DNA from: Solobacterium sp.
GTDB lineage: Bacteria > Bacillota_I > Bacilli_A > Erysipelotrichales > Erysipelotrichaceae
Reading direction: 5' to 3'
Assembly (NCBI GenBank): GCA_016280695.1
Contig: JAEEHG010000035.1
Coordinates: forward strand, 1-7,018
Length of the DNA: 7,018 bases
The position numbers and the translations under genes were made by a program. Shown here one piece after another: positions 1-4,806 of the stretch. The notes under the pieces are model-generated. The model had not been told where the DNA came from. It searched no databases and worked only from the letters and a program-made list of their open reading frames with translations. The stretch's first letter is position 1. Every line of letters begins with the position of its first letter.

Positions 1-1
1 C

Positions 2-175
2 CATGTGGACGCCGAACTGGACCCGATGCCGAACGATGAGCGCAAGGTTATCCACAAGGCCCTGAATGACTGGAACCATATCCAGACCCAGAGTGAAGGG
101 GAAGGCAGCCAGAGACACGTCTGCATCTGCTACGTGGAAGAGAAGTCCGAAGCGGAAGAAGCCGAAGAAGACTGA
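2..175 (+). CDS. jag: Jag/KhpB-like R3H-domain RNA-binding protein, C-terminal end (5' partial)
   Basis: The frame is open from the left edge to a TGA at 173-175 and gives 57 residues. They match the C-terminal R3H domain of Jag (KhpB, SpoIIIJ-associated protein): LDPMPNDERKVIHKAL carries the R-x3-H signature (Arg14 and His18 of the visible part), followed by the typical TQSEGEGSQRHV strand. In the family, the KH plus R3H domains bind single-stranded RNA; in Gram-positive species the protein partners KhpA and affects cell elongation and division. The end is a short acidic tail (EEKSEAEEAEED) beyond the R3H fold. The Jag N-terminal and KH domains lie outside the window. jag usually follows rpmH, rnpA and yidC, so those genes are probably to the left (inference). 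A strong terminator follows immediately. The family call is firm, but the gene symbol rests on the R3H part and the origin-proximal location. Confidence 0.85.
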   Translation, partial: HVDAELDPMPNDERKVIHKALNDWNHIQTQSEGEGSQRHVCICYVEEKSEAEEAEED

Positions 176-183
176 TGAACAGC

Positions 184-219
184 AAAGCATCCGGAAGTAC
201 AAAATCCGGATGCTTTTTT
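184..219 (+). terminator. Rho-independent terminator after jag
   Basis: A perfect 12-bp inverted repeat, AAAGCATCCGGA (184-195) and TCCGGATGCTTT (205-216), encloses a 9-nt loop and runs into a T-tract ending at 219. It begins 8 nt after the jag stop, so it should end the jag transcript and separate it from the oxidoreductase gene. The A-rich left arm paired with the T-run could also let it work weakly on the other strand. Confidence 0.93.
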
Positions 220-224
220 ATAAT
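219..224 (+). promoter_or_regulatory. Possible -10 element for the oxidoreductase gene
   Basis: A perfect TATAAT overlaps the end of the jag terminator and lies 28 nt upstream of the oxidoreductase ATG, leaving a short leader with its ribosome site AGAGGTG at about 240-246. No TTGACA-like -35 lies 16-18 bp upstream, because that space is the terminator loop. The gene needs a promoter here since it follows a strong terminator, but the match could be chance in AT-rich sequence. Confidence 0.28.
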
Positions 225-252
225 AATTTTGAAATGAAAAGAGGTGCTTTAT

Positions 253-1221
253 ATGACCGGAACTCCTTTTGGGTGGTGCTTCATCGGGACCGGCCGGCTG
301 GCTGAAACCGTTGCCGGCGAAATCCTGTCCAACGGTCACCGGATCGTTTCCGTCTATTCCCGGACTTATGAAAGAGCTGCGGCCTTTGCGGCCCGCCATG
401 GTGCTGAAGTATATACAACGCCGGAAGCAGCGATGACGGCAGCGGGTGTAGAAGGTGTCTACATTGTGACGCCGCACAGCTCGCATGCGGAATACGCAGA
501 AACCGCCATCCGGCTCGGTGTCCCTGTTTTCTGTGAAAAGCCGTTTACCGTACGGGCAAAAGAAGCGGAAGACCTGTTCAGGCTGGCTGCGGAAAAACAT
601 GTCTACGCAGCCGAAGCCATGTGGACCTGGTTTGCCCCGCCGGCCCGGGTTGTCAGGGAATGGATTGACAGCGGCCGCCTGGGGGACATTCAGACCGTTG
701 ACATCAGTTACTGCGCTTCCTTCATGCATGACGCCTCCCGGCTGACGGATCCCATGGCCGCCGGCGGCGCGCTGCTGGATATCGGTGTTTACCCGCTGAC
801 GTATCTGTACCGGCTGTTCGGGGAACCGGTTTCCGTGTCATGTCAGGGAATGCTGGAAAACGGCGTGGACGTCAGCGACACGATTGACGTGGTTTATGAC
901 GGGTTCCGCTGCCATGTGGAAGTGTCCATGTGTGATGACAGATACGGGGAACAGCTGCAGATCCGCGGGTCCGAAGCTGATATATATATTGATCAATATC
1001 ATAATGCCGGCAAGGTTAAACTGCTTTTCCACAATGGCGGGGAAGAAATATATACCGGTATTACTGACTATCTGACCGAATTTGATATTGCGGCAGATGA
1101 GATACGCATTGGCCTGATTTCAAGTGTACTTGTGCCGCCGGAAGCCACCGTCGCGGTCATGAAAATCATGGATGAGTGCCGCCGGCAGATGCGCCTTGTC
1201 TATCCTTTTGAAAGACAGTAA
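253..1221 (+). CDS. Gfo/Idh/MocA family NAD(P)-dependent oxidoreductase
   Basis: This 322-aa protein has the usual length and layout of the Gfo/Idh/MocA family. Residues 8-20 form the Rossmann turn (FIGTGRLAETV, GxGxxA), and VYSR follows at 34-37. TPHSSHAEYAETAI lies at 73-86 and the conserved EKP with catalytic Lys96 at 95-97. The C-terminal catalytic domain opens with AEAMWTWFAPP (120-130), and GGALLDIGVYPL at 171-182 supplies Asp176 and Tyr180. The AEAMW and DIGVY pattern resembles dimeric dihydrodiol dehydrogenase and related sugar oxidoreductases, where the Lys and Tyr of these motifs are catalytic. It probably oxidises or reduces a sugar or polyol in the cytosol; the substrate cannot be read. 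I chose ATG 253 because AGAGGTG lies 6 nt upstream; a GTG at 244 in the same frame would overlap that site. The gene appears to stand alone between the jag terminator and the origin, and has no obvious replication role. No strong terminator follows it. Confidence 0.92.
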   Translation: MTGTPFGWCFIGTGRLAETVAGEILSNGHRIVSVYSRTYERAAAFAARHGAEVYTTPEAAMTAAGVEGVYIVTPHSSHAEYAETAIRLGVPVFCEKPFTVRAKEAEDLFRLAAEKHVYAAEAMWTWFAPPARVVREWIDSGRLGDIQTVDISYCASFMHDASRLTDPMAAGGALLDIGVYPLTYLYRLFGEPVSVSCQGMLENGVDVSDTIDVVYDGFRCHVEVSMCDDRYGEQLQIRGSEADIYIDQYHNAGKVKLLFHNGGEEIYTGITDYLTEFDIAADEIRIGLISSVLVPPEATVAVMKIMDECRRQMRLVYPFERQ

Positions 1222-1254
1222 AACTCTTAAAAACACCCCTGTTTTGACAAAAAA

Positions 1255-1263
1255 TGTGGAAAA
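1255..1263 (-). promoter_or_regulatory. DnaA box, one mismatch
   Basis: TGTGGAAAA is the complement of TTTTCCACA, one base from the consensus TTATCCACA. It is the leftmost good box of the cluster, 33 bp after the oxidoreductase stop. Confidence 0.65.
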
Positions 1264-1333
1264 AAATGTTTCATATGTTTTTCCACGTTTTTTCACGGAA
1301 AAGACATCTGTCCCCAACTGATGAACACGGCTG

Positions 1334-1342
1334 TTTTCCACA
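1334..1342 (+). promoter_or_regulatory. DnaA box, one mismatch
   Basis: TTTTCCACA differs from TTATCCACA at position 3 only. It lies in a more GC-rich patch of the origin. Confidence 0.7.
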
Positions 1343-1368
1343 GGCTGTCCGCCGCGGTGCAGTTACAC

Positions 1369-1377
1369 TTTTCCACA
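1369..1377 (+). promoter_or_regulatory. DnaA box at the edge of the AT-rich block
   Basis: TTTTCCACA has one mismatch and directly abuts the AT-rich direct-repeat block that starts at 1377. A box at the border of the unwinding element is where DnaA filament loading is expected. Confidence 0.72.
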
Positions 1378-1441
1378 ATTGTTAATAATTGTTACATGTC
1401 AGTTTTTCTGCATATTTATGCTGAATTTTGATGTTAATAAC
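1377..1441. other. AT-rich block with direct repeats, candidate DNA unwinding element
   Basis: The block is strongly AT-rich. It holds AATTGTTA twice at exactly 10-bp spacing (1377-1384 and 1387-1394), and the 9-mer TGTTAATAA twice (1380-1388 and 1432-1440). It is flanked by DnaA boxes on both sides. Repeated AT-rich mers next to boxes are typical of unwinding elements. I see no clear DnaA-trio (repeated TAG) string, so its role is inferred from composition and position. Confidence 0.45.
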
Positions 1442-1468
1442 TTGGCTTTCAGGGTGTATTTCAAAAAA

Positions 1469-1496
1469 GTTTTCAACAAAAAGACAGGTTTTCAAC
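1469..1496 (+). repeat. Direct repeat GTTTTCAAC x2
   Basis: GTTTTCAAC occurs at 1469-1477 and 1488-1496, 19 bp apart. TTTTCAACA at 1470-1478 is a two-mismatch DnaA box, so these may be low-affinity sites leading up to the perfect tandem pair at 1509-1528. Confidence 0.5.
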
Positions 1497-1508
1497 TGTG
1501 TGTTGTTT

Positions 1509-1528
1509 TTATCCACAAATTATCCACA
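1509..1528 (+). promoter_or_regulatory. Tandem perfect DnaA boxes
   Basis: Two exact copies of TTATCCACA lie at 1509-1517 and 1520-1528, in the same orientation, with 2 bp between them (11 bp start to start, about one helical turn). They are the only exact consensus boxes found in the origin and should be the highest-affinity DnaA sites. Confidence 0.92.
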
Positions 1529-1546
1529 CGAAATTTTGTTTACAAT

Positions 1547-1555
1547 TGTGGAAAA
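1547..1555 (-). promoter_or_regulatory. DnaA box, one mismatch
   Basis: TGTGGAAAA is the complement of TTTTCCACA. It is inverted relative to the perfect tandem boxes 18 bp to its left, and lies in the likely dnaA promoter area. Confidence 0.7.
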
Positions 1556-1599
1556 CTCAATTTTCGGCATATATATCACACGTCCTGACAAAATGTCGT

Positions 1600-1608
1600 T
1601 GTGGACAA
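1600..1608 (-). promoter_or_regulatory. DnaA box, one mismatch
   Basis: TGTGGACAA is the complement of TTGTCCACA, one base off consensus. It lies about 100 bp upstream of the dnaA ATG and could contribute to DnaA repression of its own gene. Confidence 0.65.
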
Positions 1609-1654
1609 AAAATTTGTACACAATTTTACTGTGGTTTTTCCACCGCAAGGTGAT

Positions 1655-1660
1655 TAGAAT
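1655..1660 (+). promoter_or_regulatory. Candidate -10 element for dnaA
   Basis: TAGAAT matches TATAAT at 5 of 6 bases and lies 42 bp before the dnaA ATG at 1703. Transcription from here would give a leader of roughly 35 nt containing GGGAG. The -35 region (about 1632-1637) is poor. A degenerate DnaA box (1636-1644) and a small GTGG-T5-CCAC hairpin (1631-1643) overlap the spacer. Tentative. Confidence 0.28.
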
Positions 1661-1702
1661 ATGTGTACAAGCAGCATCTGCAGTTTAGGGAGCATTTTCA
1701 TT

Positions 1703-3079
1703 ATGAGTCGCAGCAGGGATCAGTATTACAACGAAATCTGGAAACAGACCATGGCCTATTTACTGGACCATGGCAATATAGAAGCAGAAATCATCAATAC
1801 ATTTTACAGTACCGCGGAGCTGCGGGAACTGAATGATGACAAGATCATTCTGGTCGTACCGAATATCATCAGCAAGTCCATCATGCAGAACGAACGGGAG
1901 ATTCTTGAGTCTGCCTTCGTTGAAATCCTGGATTATGATCATCCGGTCCGTGTGGAAATCATGCAGGAGAGCGAATTTGCCGGCTACAGGCTGCCGGAAG
2001 AAGATTCGCCGGTGATCCTGCCGGATGATGATTTTGCCAGCATGGAAATCCAGAGTGACCGCACTTTTGATAATTTTGTCGTCGGTGACTGCAACCGGGA
2101 GAGCCAGGCGGCAGCCCTGGCCTGTGCCTACAACCCCGGTAAATACTTTAATCCGCTGTTTATCTACGGCAATTCCGGCCTGGGCAAGACCCATCTGCTC
2201 ATGGCCATCGGCAATTACGTCCGCAAGTCCTATCCGGACAAGAAGATATATTATATAGAATCACTGAAATTCGTGGACAAGGTCGTCAAGGCCATCCAGA
2301 ACAACCGGATTGACCAGTTCAAGCAGTATATGAGCACTATGGACCTCCTGCTGGTCGATGACATCCAGTTCCTGGCCGGCAAGGAAAAATCACACGAAAT
2401 CTTTTTCTCTATTTATAACGAACTGGTCAACAACCGCAAGCAGATCTGCATCGCGTCCGACCGCCAGCCCAAAGAGATCAAAGGCCTGGAAGACCGTCTG
2501 ATCAGCCGCTTTTCAAGCGGTCTGTCCGTCGGGATCGATTCCCCGGAATTTGAAACCTCACTGGCCATCCTGCGCATGAAGATCAAGAACAGCGGCAATG
2601 ATATCAACGAAGTCGATGAGCAGGGCCTGGCATATATCGCTTCCAACTTCTCCGGCAATATCCGGGATCTGGAAGGCGCCTGGAACCGGGTACTGTTCTA
2701 TGCCATCATGTTCCAGGAAGACAAGAACGTCATCCGCTTTGAAACCATTGTCAATGCCCTGAAGAACCAGGCCGTCGTATCCGACAAGACCGGCATGTCG
2801 CCGAACAAGATCATCAAGGGCGTCGCTGACTATTATGGCCTGACCAAACAGCAGATCACCGGAAAGACACGGACCAAGAACATTGCCAATGCAAGGCATA
2901 TCAGTATTTATCTCTGCCGGAAGCTGCTGGATCTGCCGTATATCAAAATCGGTGAAGAATTCGGCGGCCGGGACCACGCCACCGTGATCAGTGCCTGCCG
3001 CAAAGTGGAAAAACAGATTAAGAGCGATTCCACATATGCCCTTGCAGTACGGGAGATCGAAACTTCACTGAGCAGCTGA
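1703..3079 (+). CDS. dnaA: Chromosomal replication initiator protein DnaA
   Basis: DnaA binds the boxes at oriC, oligomerises with ATP, melts the origin and loads helicase. This 458-aa protein shows all the landmarks. Domain I covers about 1-85, with a short acidic linker (about 95-116). The AAA+ domain has Walker A GNSGLGKT at 156-163, Walker B LLLVDD at 215-220, sensor I around IASDR (250-254), arginine finger Arg269 in ISRF, and sensor II Arg321 in GNIRDLEGA. Domain IV ends with the DNA-binding signature GGRDHATVISACRKV (421-435). Length is normal for Bacillota. I chose ATG 1703 because MSRSRDQYYNEIWKQ aligns with the usual N-terminus and GGGAG lies 10 nt upstream. An in-frame ATG at 1661 with its own AAGGTGAT would add 14 unusual residues. 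Domain I is divergent, lacking the common FETW-type segment. The gene lies between two DnaA-box clusters, so autoregulation is expected. Confidence 0.98.
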   Translation: MSRSRDQYYNEIWKQTMAYLLDHGNIEAEIINTFYSTAELRELNDDKIILVVPNIISKSIMQNEREILESAFVEILDYDHPVRVEIMQESEFAGYRLPEEDSPVILPDDDFASMEIQSDRTFDNFVVGDCNRESQAAALACAYNPGKYFNPLFIYGNSGLGKTHLLMAIGNYVRKSYPDKKIYYIESLKFVDKVVKAIQNNRIDQFKQYMSTMDLLLVDDIQFLAGKEKSHEIFFSIYNELVNNRKQICIASDRQPKEIKGLEDRLISRFSSGLSVGIDSPEFETSLAILRMKIKNSGNDINEVDEQGLAYIASNFSGNIRDLEGAWNRVLFYAIMFQEDKNVIRFETIVNALKNQAVVSDKTGMSPNKIIKGVADYYGLTKQQITGKTRTKNIANARHISIYLCRKLLDLPYIKIGEEFGGRDHATVISACRKVEKQIKSDSTYALAVREIETSLSS

Positions 3080-3153
3080 TCTCCACATTCACTCCTCTTT
3101 CCGTCAACATGCAAAAATGATAAAATATGTGATAACTGCAAGCTTTTTACCAC

Positions 3154-3171
3154 TTTTCCACAGTTTCCACA
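3154..3171 (+). promoter_or_regulatory. DnaA boxes between dnaA and dnaN
   Basis: TTTTCCACA (3154-3162, one mismatch) is followed directly by GTTTCCACA (3163-3171, two mismatches), in tandem with no gap. They lie 75 bp after the dnaA stop and 49 bp before dnaN. In Bacillus subtilis the dnaA-dnaN gap holds the second half of the bipartite origin, so this may be an equivalent subregion, or an operator for dnaN. No clear dnaN promoter or dnaA terminator is visible in 3080-3219. Confidence 0.6.
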
Positions 3172-3219
3172 GACCTAATAGTAATGAACTGAAAAAAGAA
3201 TATATACCAGGGGGATTTC

Positions 3220-4356
3220 ATGAGCGAACTGAATTTCAAAATCAATAAGGCAAAATTTCTGAATGCACTCCAGATCTCAGCCAAAGCCGTTTCACCGAAC
3301 TCACCGGTTCCGTCATTGTGCGGAATCAGGATCAATGCTGATGACAGCGGTCTGACCCTGACTTCCAGCGATGCGGATATTTCCATTGAAATGACATTAT
3401 CCAATACGGATGACGAAAAGCTTGGCCTTTCGGTCATCACACCGGGCACGGTTGTCATCGACGCCAGATACCTGCTGGAGATCGTTAAGAAGATCGATAC
3501 GGATGAAATCAATGTAGAAATCATTGATGGTACATTGACCAGGTTCAGCGGCGGCAAGGCCGAATTCAAGATCAACGGCTACCGGTCCGCGGATTATCCG
3601 ACCATGGATTTCTCGAAGCCGGCCGTATCCTTTACCCTGAAATACCGGGAACTGGCGGCGCTGATCTCTGAAACTGTCTTCGCGGCTTCAGCCAAAGAGA
3701 CACGTCCCGTCCTGACTGGTGTCAACTTTGCCAACAAGGGTACAGAACTTGTATGCACATCCACTGATTCCTACCGACTGGCGAGAAAAGTCATCCATGT
3801 GGAGGCTGAACCGTTCACCATCACTGTTCCGGCCAAGAGCCTCAGTGAAGCCAGATCCATCTTCGCCAATGAAGATGATGTGGAAATCGCGGTCAGCACG
3901 AAGAAAATTCAGTTCATTTCCAAGAATATCGTCATGCAGTCCAGACTCCTGGATGGTACATATCCGGAAACAGACCGGCTGATCCCGAAAGAATTCACCA
4001 GGACCCTTGTCATCAGCCGCAACGCCCTGATTTCCGCCATTGACCGGACATCCTTCATCAAGACAGACAACATGACCATCATCCGCCTGCAGATGAACAG
4101 CAGCGATGACATCTCGGTTTCCAACAAATCACAGGAAATCGGTGAGTTCCATGAAGATCTCGTAGCCGAATCCTATGAAGGTGCGCCGATTGACATCAGC
4201 TTTGCCGGCAATTATGTCCTGGACGCAGCCCGGGCGCTCAGCAGCGACCGGATCCGGATCCAGTTTACCGGGGAAATGAAGCCGTTCATCCTGACCAATG
4301 TGGACGGTGAGGACAATATCCTGCAGCTGGTTCTGCCGGTCAGGACATACAACTGA
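3220..4356 (+). CDS. dnaN: DNA polymerase III sliding clamp, beta subunit
   Basis: This 378-aa protein is the ring-forming processivity clamp that tethers DNA polymerase III and docks repair proteins. It has the expected length for three tandem clamp folds (about 1-127, 128-250 and 251-378). Recognisable family blocks are RPVLTGVNF (162-170), TDSYRLA (182-188), SRLLDGTYP (241-249) and the C-terminal LPVRTY (372-377). The last block forms part of the hydrophobic pocket that binds clamp-binding peptides. The start is fixed by AGGGGGAT at 3209-3216, just before ATG 3220, and by MSELNFKINKAKFLNAL matching the usual N-terminus. It follows dnaA by 140 bp with no visible terminator, so at least part of its expression may come from dnaA read-through. 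A strong terminator follows it. No abnormal features seen. Confidence 0.97.
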   Translation: MSELNFKINKAKFLNALQISAKAVSPNSPVPSLCGIRINADDSGLTLTSSDADISIEMTLSNTDDEKLGLSVITPGTVVIDARYLLEIVKKIDTDEINVEIIDGTLTRFSGGKAEFKINGYRSADYPTMDFSKPAVSFTLKYRELAALISETVFAASAKETRPVLTGVNFANKGTELVCTSTDSYRLARKVIHVEAEPFTITVPAKSLSEARSIFANEDDVEIAVSTKKIQFISKNIVMQSRLLDGTYPETDRLIPKEFTRTLVISRNALISAIDRTSFIKTDNMTIIRLQMNSSDDISVSNKSQEIGEFHEDLVAESYEGAPIDISFAGNYVLDAARALSSDRIRIQFTGEMKPFILTNVDGEDNILQLVLPVRTYN

Positions 4357-4369
4357 ATGACTGTGAAAG

Positions 4370-4396
4370 GCTGTCCGGCAAAACGGACAGCTTTTT
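4370..4396 (+). terminator. Rho-independent terminator after dnaN
   Basis: GCTGTCCG (4370-4377) and CGGACAGC (4384-4391) form a perfect 8-bp GC-rich stem with a 6-nt loop (GCAAAA), followed by five T. The hairpin starts 13 nt after the dnaN stop and should end the dnaA-dnaN transcript. Confidence 0.92.
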
Positions 4397-4418
4397 ATTT
4401 TCAAAAAAGGTCATAAAA

Positions 4419-4484
4419 ATGTCTCTGAATGGCATGCAGGCGGTTTTCAGGCCGAATTCTGCATTTGACTGCTGTCAAGGCTGA
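4419..4484 (+). CDS. Possible 21-aa small ORF (unproven)
   Basis: ATG 4419 opens 21 codons to TGA 4482-4484, giving MSLNGMQAVFRPNSAFDCCQG. AAAAAAGG at 4403-4410 lies 8 nt upstream and could act as a ribosome site. The peptide has no membrane segment and carries a Cys-Cys pair near its end; I do not recognise it. It lies after the dnaN terminator with no convincing promoter, and it overlaps the left arm of the inverted repeat 4439-4530, so it may be only a chance frame within a structured element. Confidence 0.22.
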   Translation: MSLNGMQAVFRPNSAFDCCQG

Positions 4485-4530
4485 GATACCGACAGTAATA
4501 AAAAACTTCAAATTCGGGCCGGAAACGGCC
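4439..4530. repeat. Imperfect ~20-nt inverted repeat (palindromic element) between dnaN and yaaA
   Basis: The left arm (4439-4458) and the reverse complement of the right arm (4511-4530) agree at 16 of 20 positions. The inner nine bases, GGCCGAATT against AATTCGGGCC, pair with a single bulge. The arms enclose 52 nt that hold the perfect hairpin TTGAC-TGCT-GTCAA (4465-4478). Two further helices compete with the long stem: ATGCAG/CTGCAT (4434-4439 and 4459-4464) and GGCCG-GAAA-CGGCC (4517-4530). It may be a structured RNA, a second terminator region or a small palindromic repeat; copy number cannot be judged here. Confidence 0.5.
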
Positions 4531-4534
4531 TTTT
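4517..4534 (+). terminator. Short GAAA-loop hairpin with T-run, possible second terminator
   Basis: GGCCG (4517-4521) and CGGCC (4526-4530) form a 5-bp all-GC stem closed by a stable GAAA tetraloop, followed by TTTT at 4531-4534. It resembles a short intrinsic terminator. It lies 120 bp after the first dnaN terminator and just upstream of the yaaA promoter, so it would stop read-through or end an unannotated short transcript. Confidence 0.5.
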
Positions 4535-4557
4535 ATTTAAATAAAATAATTTAAATA

Positions 4558-4566
4558 TGATATAAT
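4558..4566 (+). promoter_or_regulatory. Extended -10 promoter for yaaA-recF-gyrB
   Basis: TGATATAAT is a perfect extended -10 (TG, one base, TATAAT). At 18 bp spacing the -35 position reads TTAAAT (4537-4542), a weak match, which is usual for extended -10 promoters. It follows the second hairpin/T-run and lies 39 bp before the yaaA ATG, so a start near 4573 gives a leader of about 33 nt containing the ribosome site GGAGAGG. Confidence 0.75.
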
Positions 4567-4605
4567 AAAGATGGCTTTCGAAGAAAAGAAAACGGAGAGG
4601 ACGTC

Positions 4606-4806
4606 ATGGAGAAAATTCAGAGTGATTTCATTACACTGACCCAGTTTCTCAAGATGCAGGGCTTCGTGTCTACGGGCGGGCAGGCAAAACAGCTCGTTCT
4701 GGAAATGAAGATCTACGTCAACGGGGAACGGGAAAAACGCCGCGGCCGGAAACTGTATCCCGGTGACAAGGTCGTCATTGACGGCCGCACGTTTGTCATC
4801 GGCTGA
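4606..4806 (+). CDS. yaaA: S4-domain RNA-binding protein YaaA
   Basis: This 66-aa protein is almost entirely one S4 RNA-binding domain. ITLTQFLKMQGFVSTGGQAK (9-28) is the first half of the S4 fold, VNGEREKRRGRKLYPGD (38-54) is the basic second half, and VVIDGRTFVIG closes the sheet. Basic residues in the second half are placed to contact RNA. It matches the small YaaA-type protein encoded between dnaN and recF in many Bacillota, in both length and position. S4 proteins of this kind are linked to the ribosome, but the exact role is poorly defined. GGAGAGG at 4594-4600 lies 5 nt before the ATG. The stop overlaps the recF start by one base (TGATG), so recF translation is probably coupled to this gene. 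It is the first gene of the yaaA-recF-gyrB operon. Confidence 0.93.
   Translation: MEKIQSDFITLTQFLKMQGFVSTGGQAKQLVLEMKIYVNGEREKRRGRKLYPGDKVVIDGRTFVIG

Larger units (their letters stand above)
1222..1702. other. oriC: Chromosomal replication origin (oriC), dnaA-proximal part
   Basis: This gene-free stretch between the oxidoreductase stop and the dnaA start is much richer in A+T than its flanks. Allowing at most one mismatch to TTATCCACA, I find boxes at 1334-1342, 1369-1377, 1509-1517 and 1520-1528 on the plus strand, and at 1255-1263, 1547-1555 and 1600-1608 on the minus strand. Two-mismatch sites occur at 1279-1287, 1470-1478, 1614-1622 and 1636-1644. An AT-rich block with direct repeats lies at about 1377-1441. 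A box cluster directly upstream of dnaA is the standard oriC arrangement in Bacillota. The short open frames in this area have no ribosome site or recognisable protein. Autoregulation of dnaA by DnaA bound here is likely by analogy. The exact unwinding site is not determined. Confidence 0.9.

Noticed and set aside
66..305. 79-codon plus-strand frame across the jag end
   Set aside because: It overlaps the R3H coding frame, crosses the terminator and has no recognisable sequence; it is a frame-shifted reading of jag.
130..729. 199-codon minus-strand frame opposite the jag end and the oxidoreductase start
   Set aside because: It crosses the jag terminator and lies antisense to a well-conserved enzyme; no family motif or ribosome site is apparent.
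1229..1245. AAAACA-CCCC-TGTTTT hairpin after the oxidoreductase as a terminator
   Set aside because: The 6-bp stem has only one GC pair and the T-run is part of the stem, so it is too weak to call.
1244..1277. Perfect TTGACA (1244-1249) as a -35 for a dnaA promoter
   Set aside because: The -10 position at 16-18 bp reads about TGTTTC; the nearest CATATG is 22 bp away, too far for a normal sigma-A promoter.
1279..1302. TTTTCC...GGAAAA inverted repeat
   Set aside because: The stem is 6 bp around a 12-nt T-rich loop with no following T-run; it is better explained as a degenerate DnaA box and A/T-rich origin sequence.
1379..1688. Short plus-strand open frames of 69 and 86 codons in the origin
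   Set aside because: They run through DnaA boxes and AT-rich DNA, lack ribosome sites and have low-complexity Phe/Asn/Ile-rich composition.
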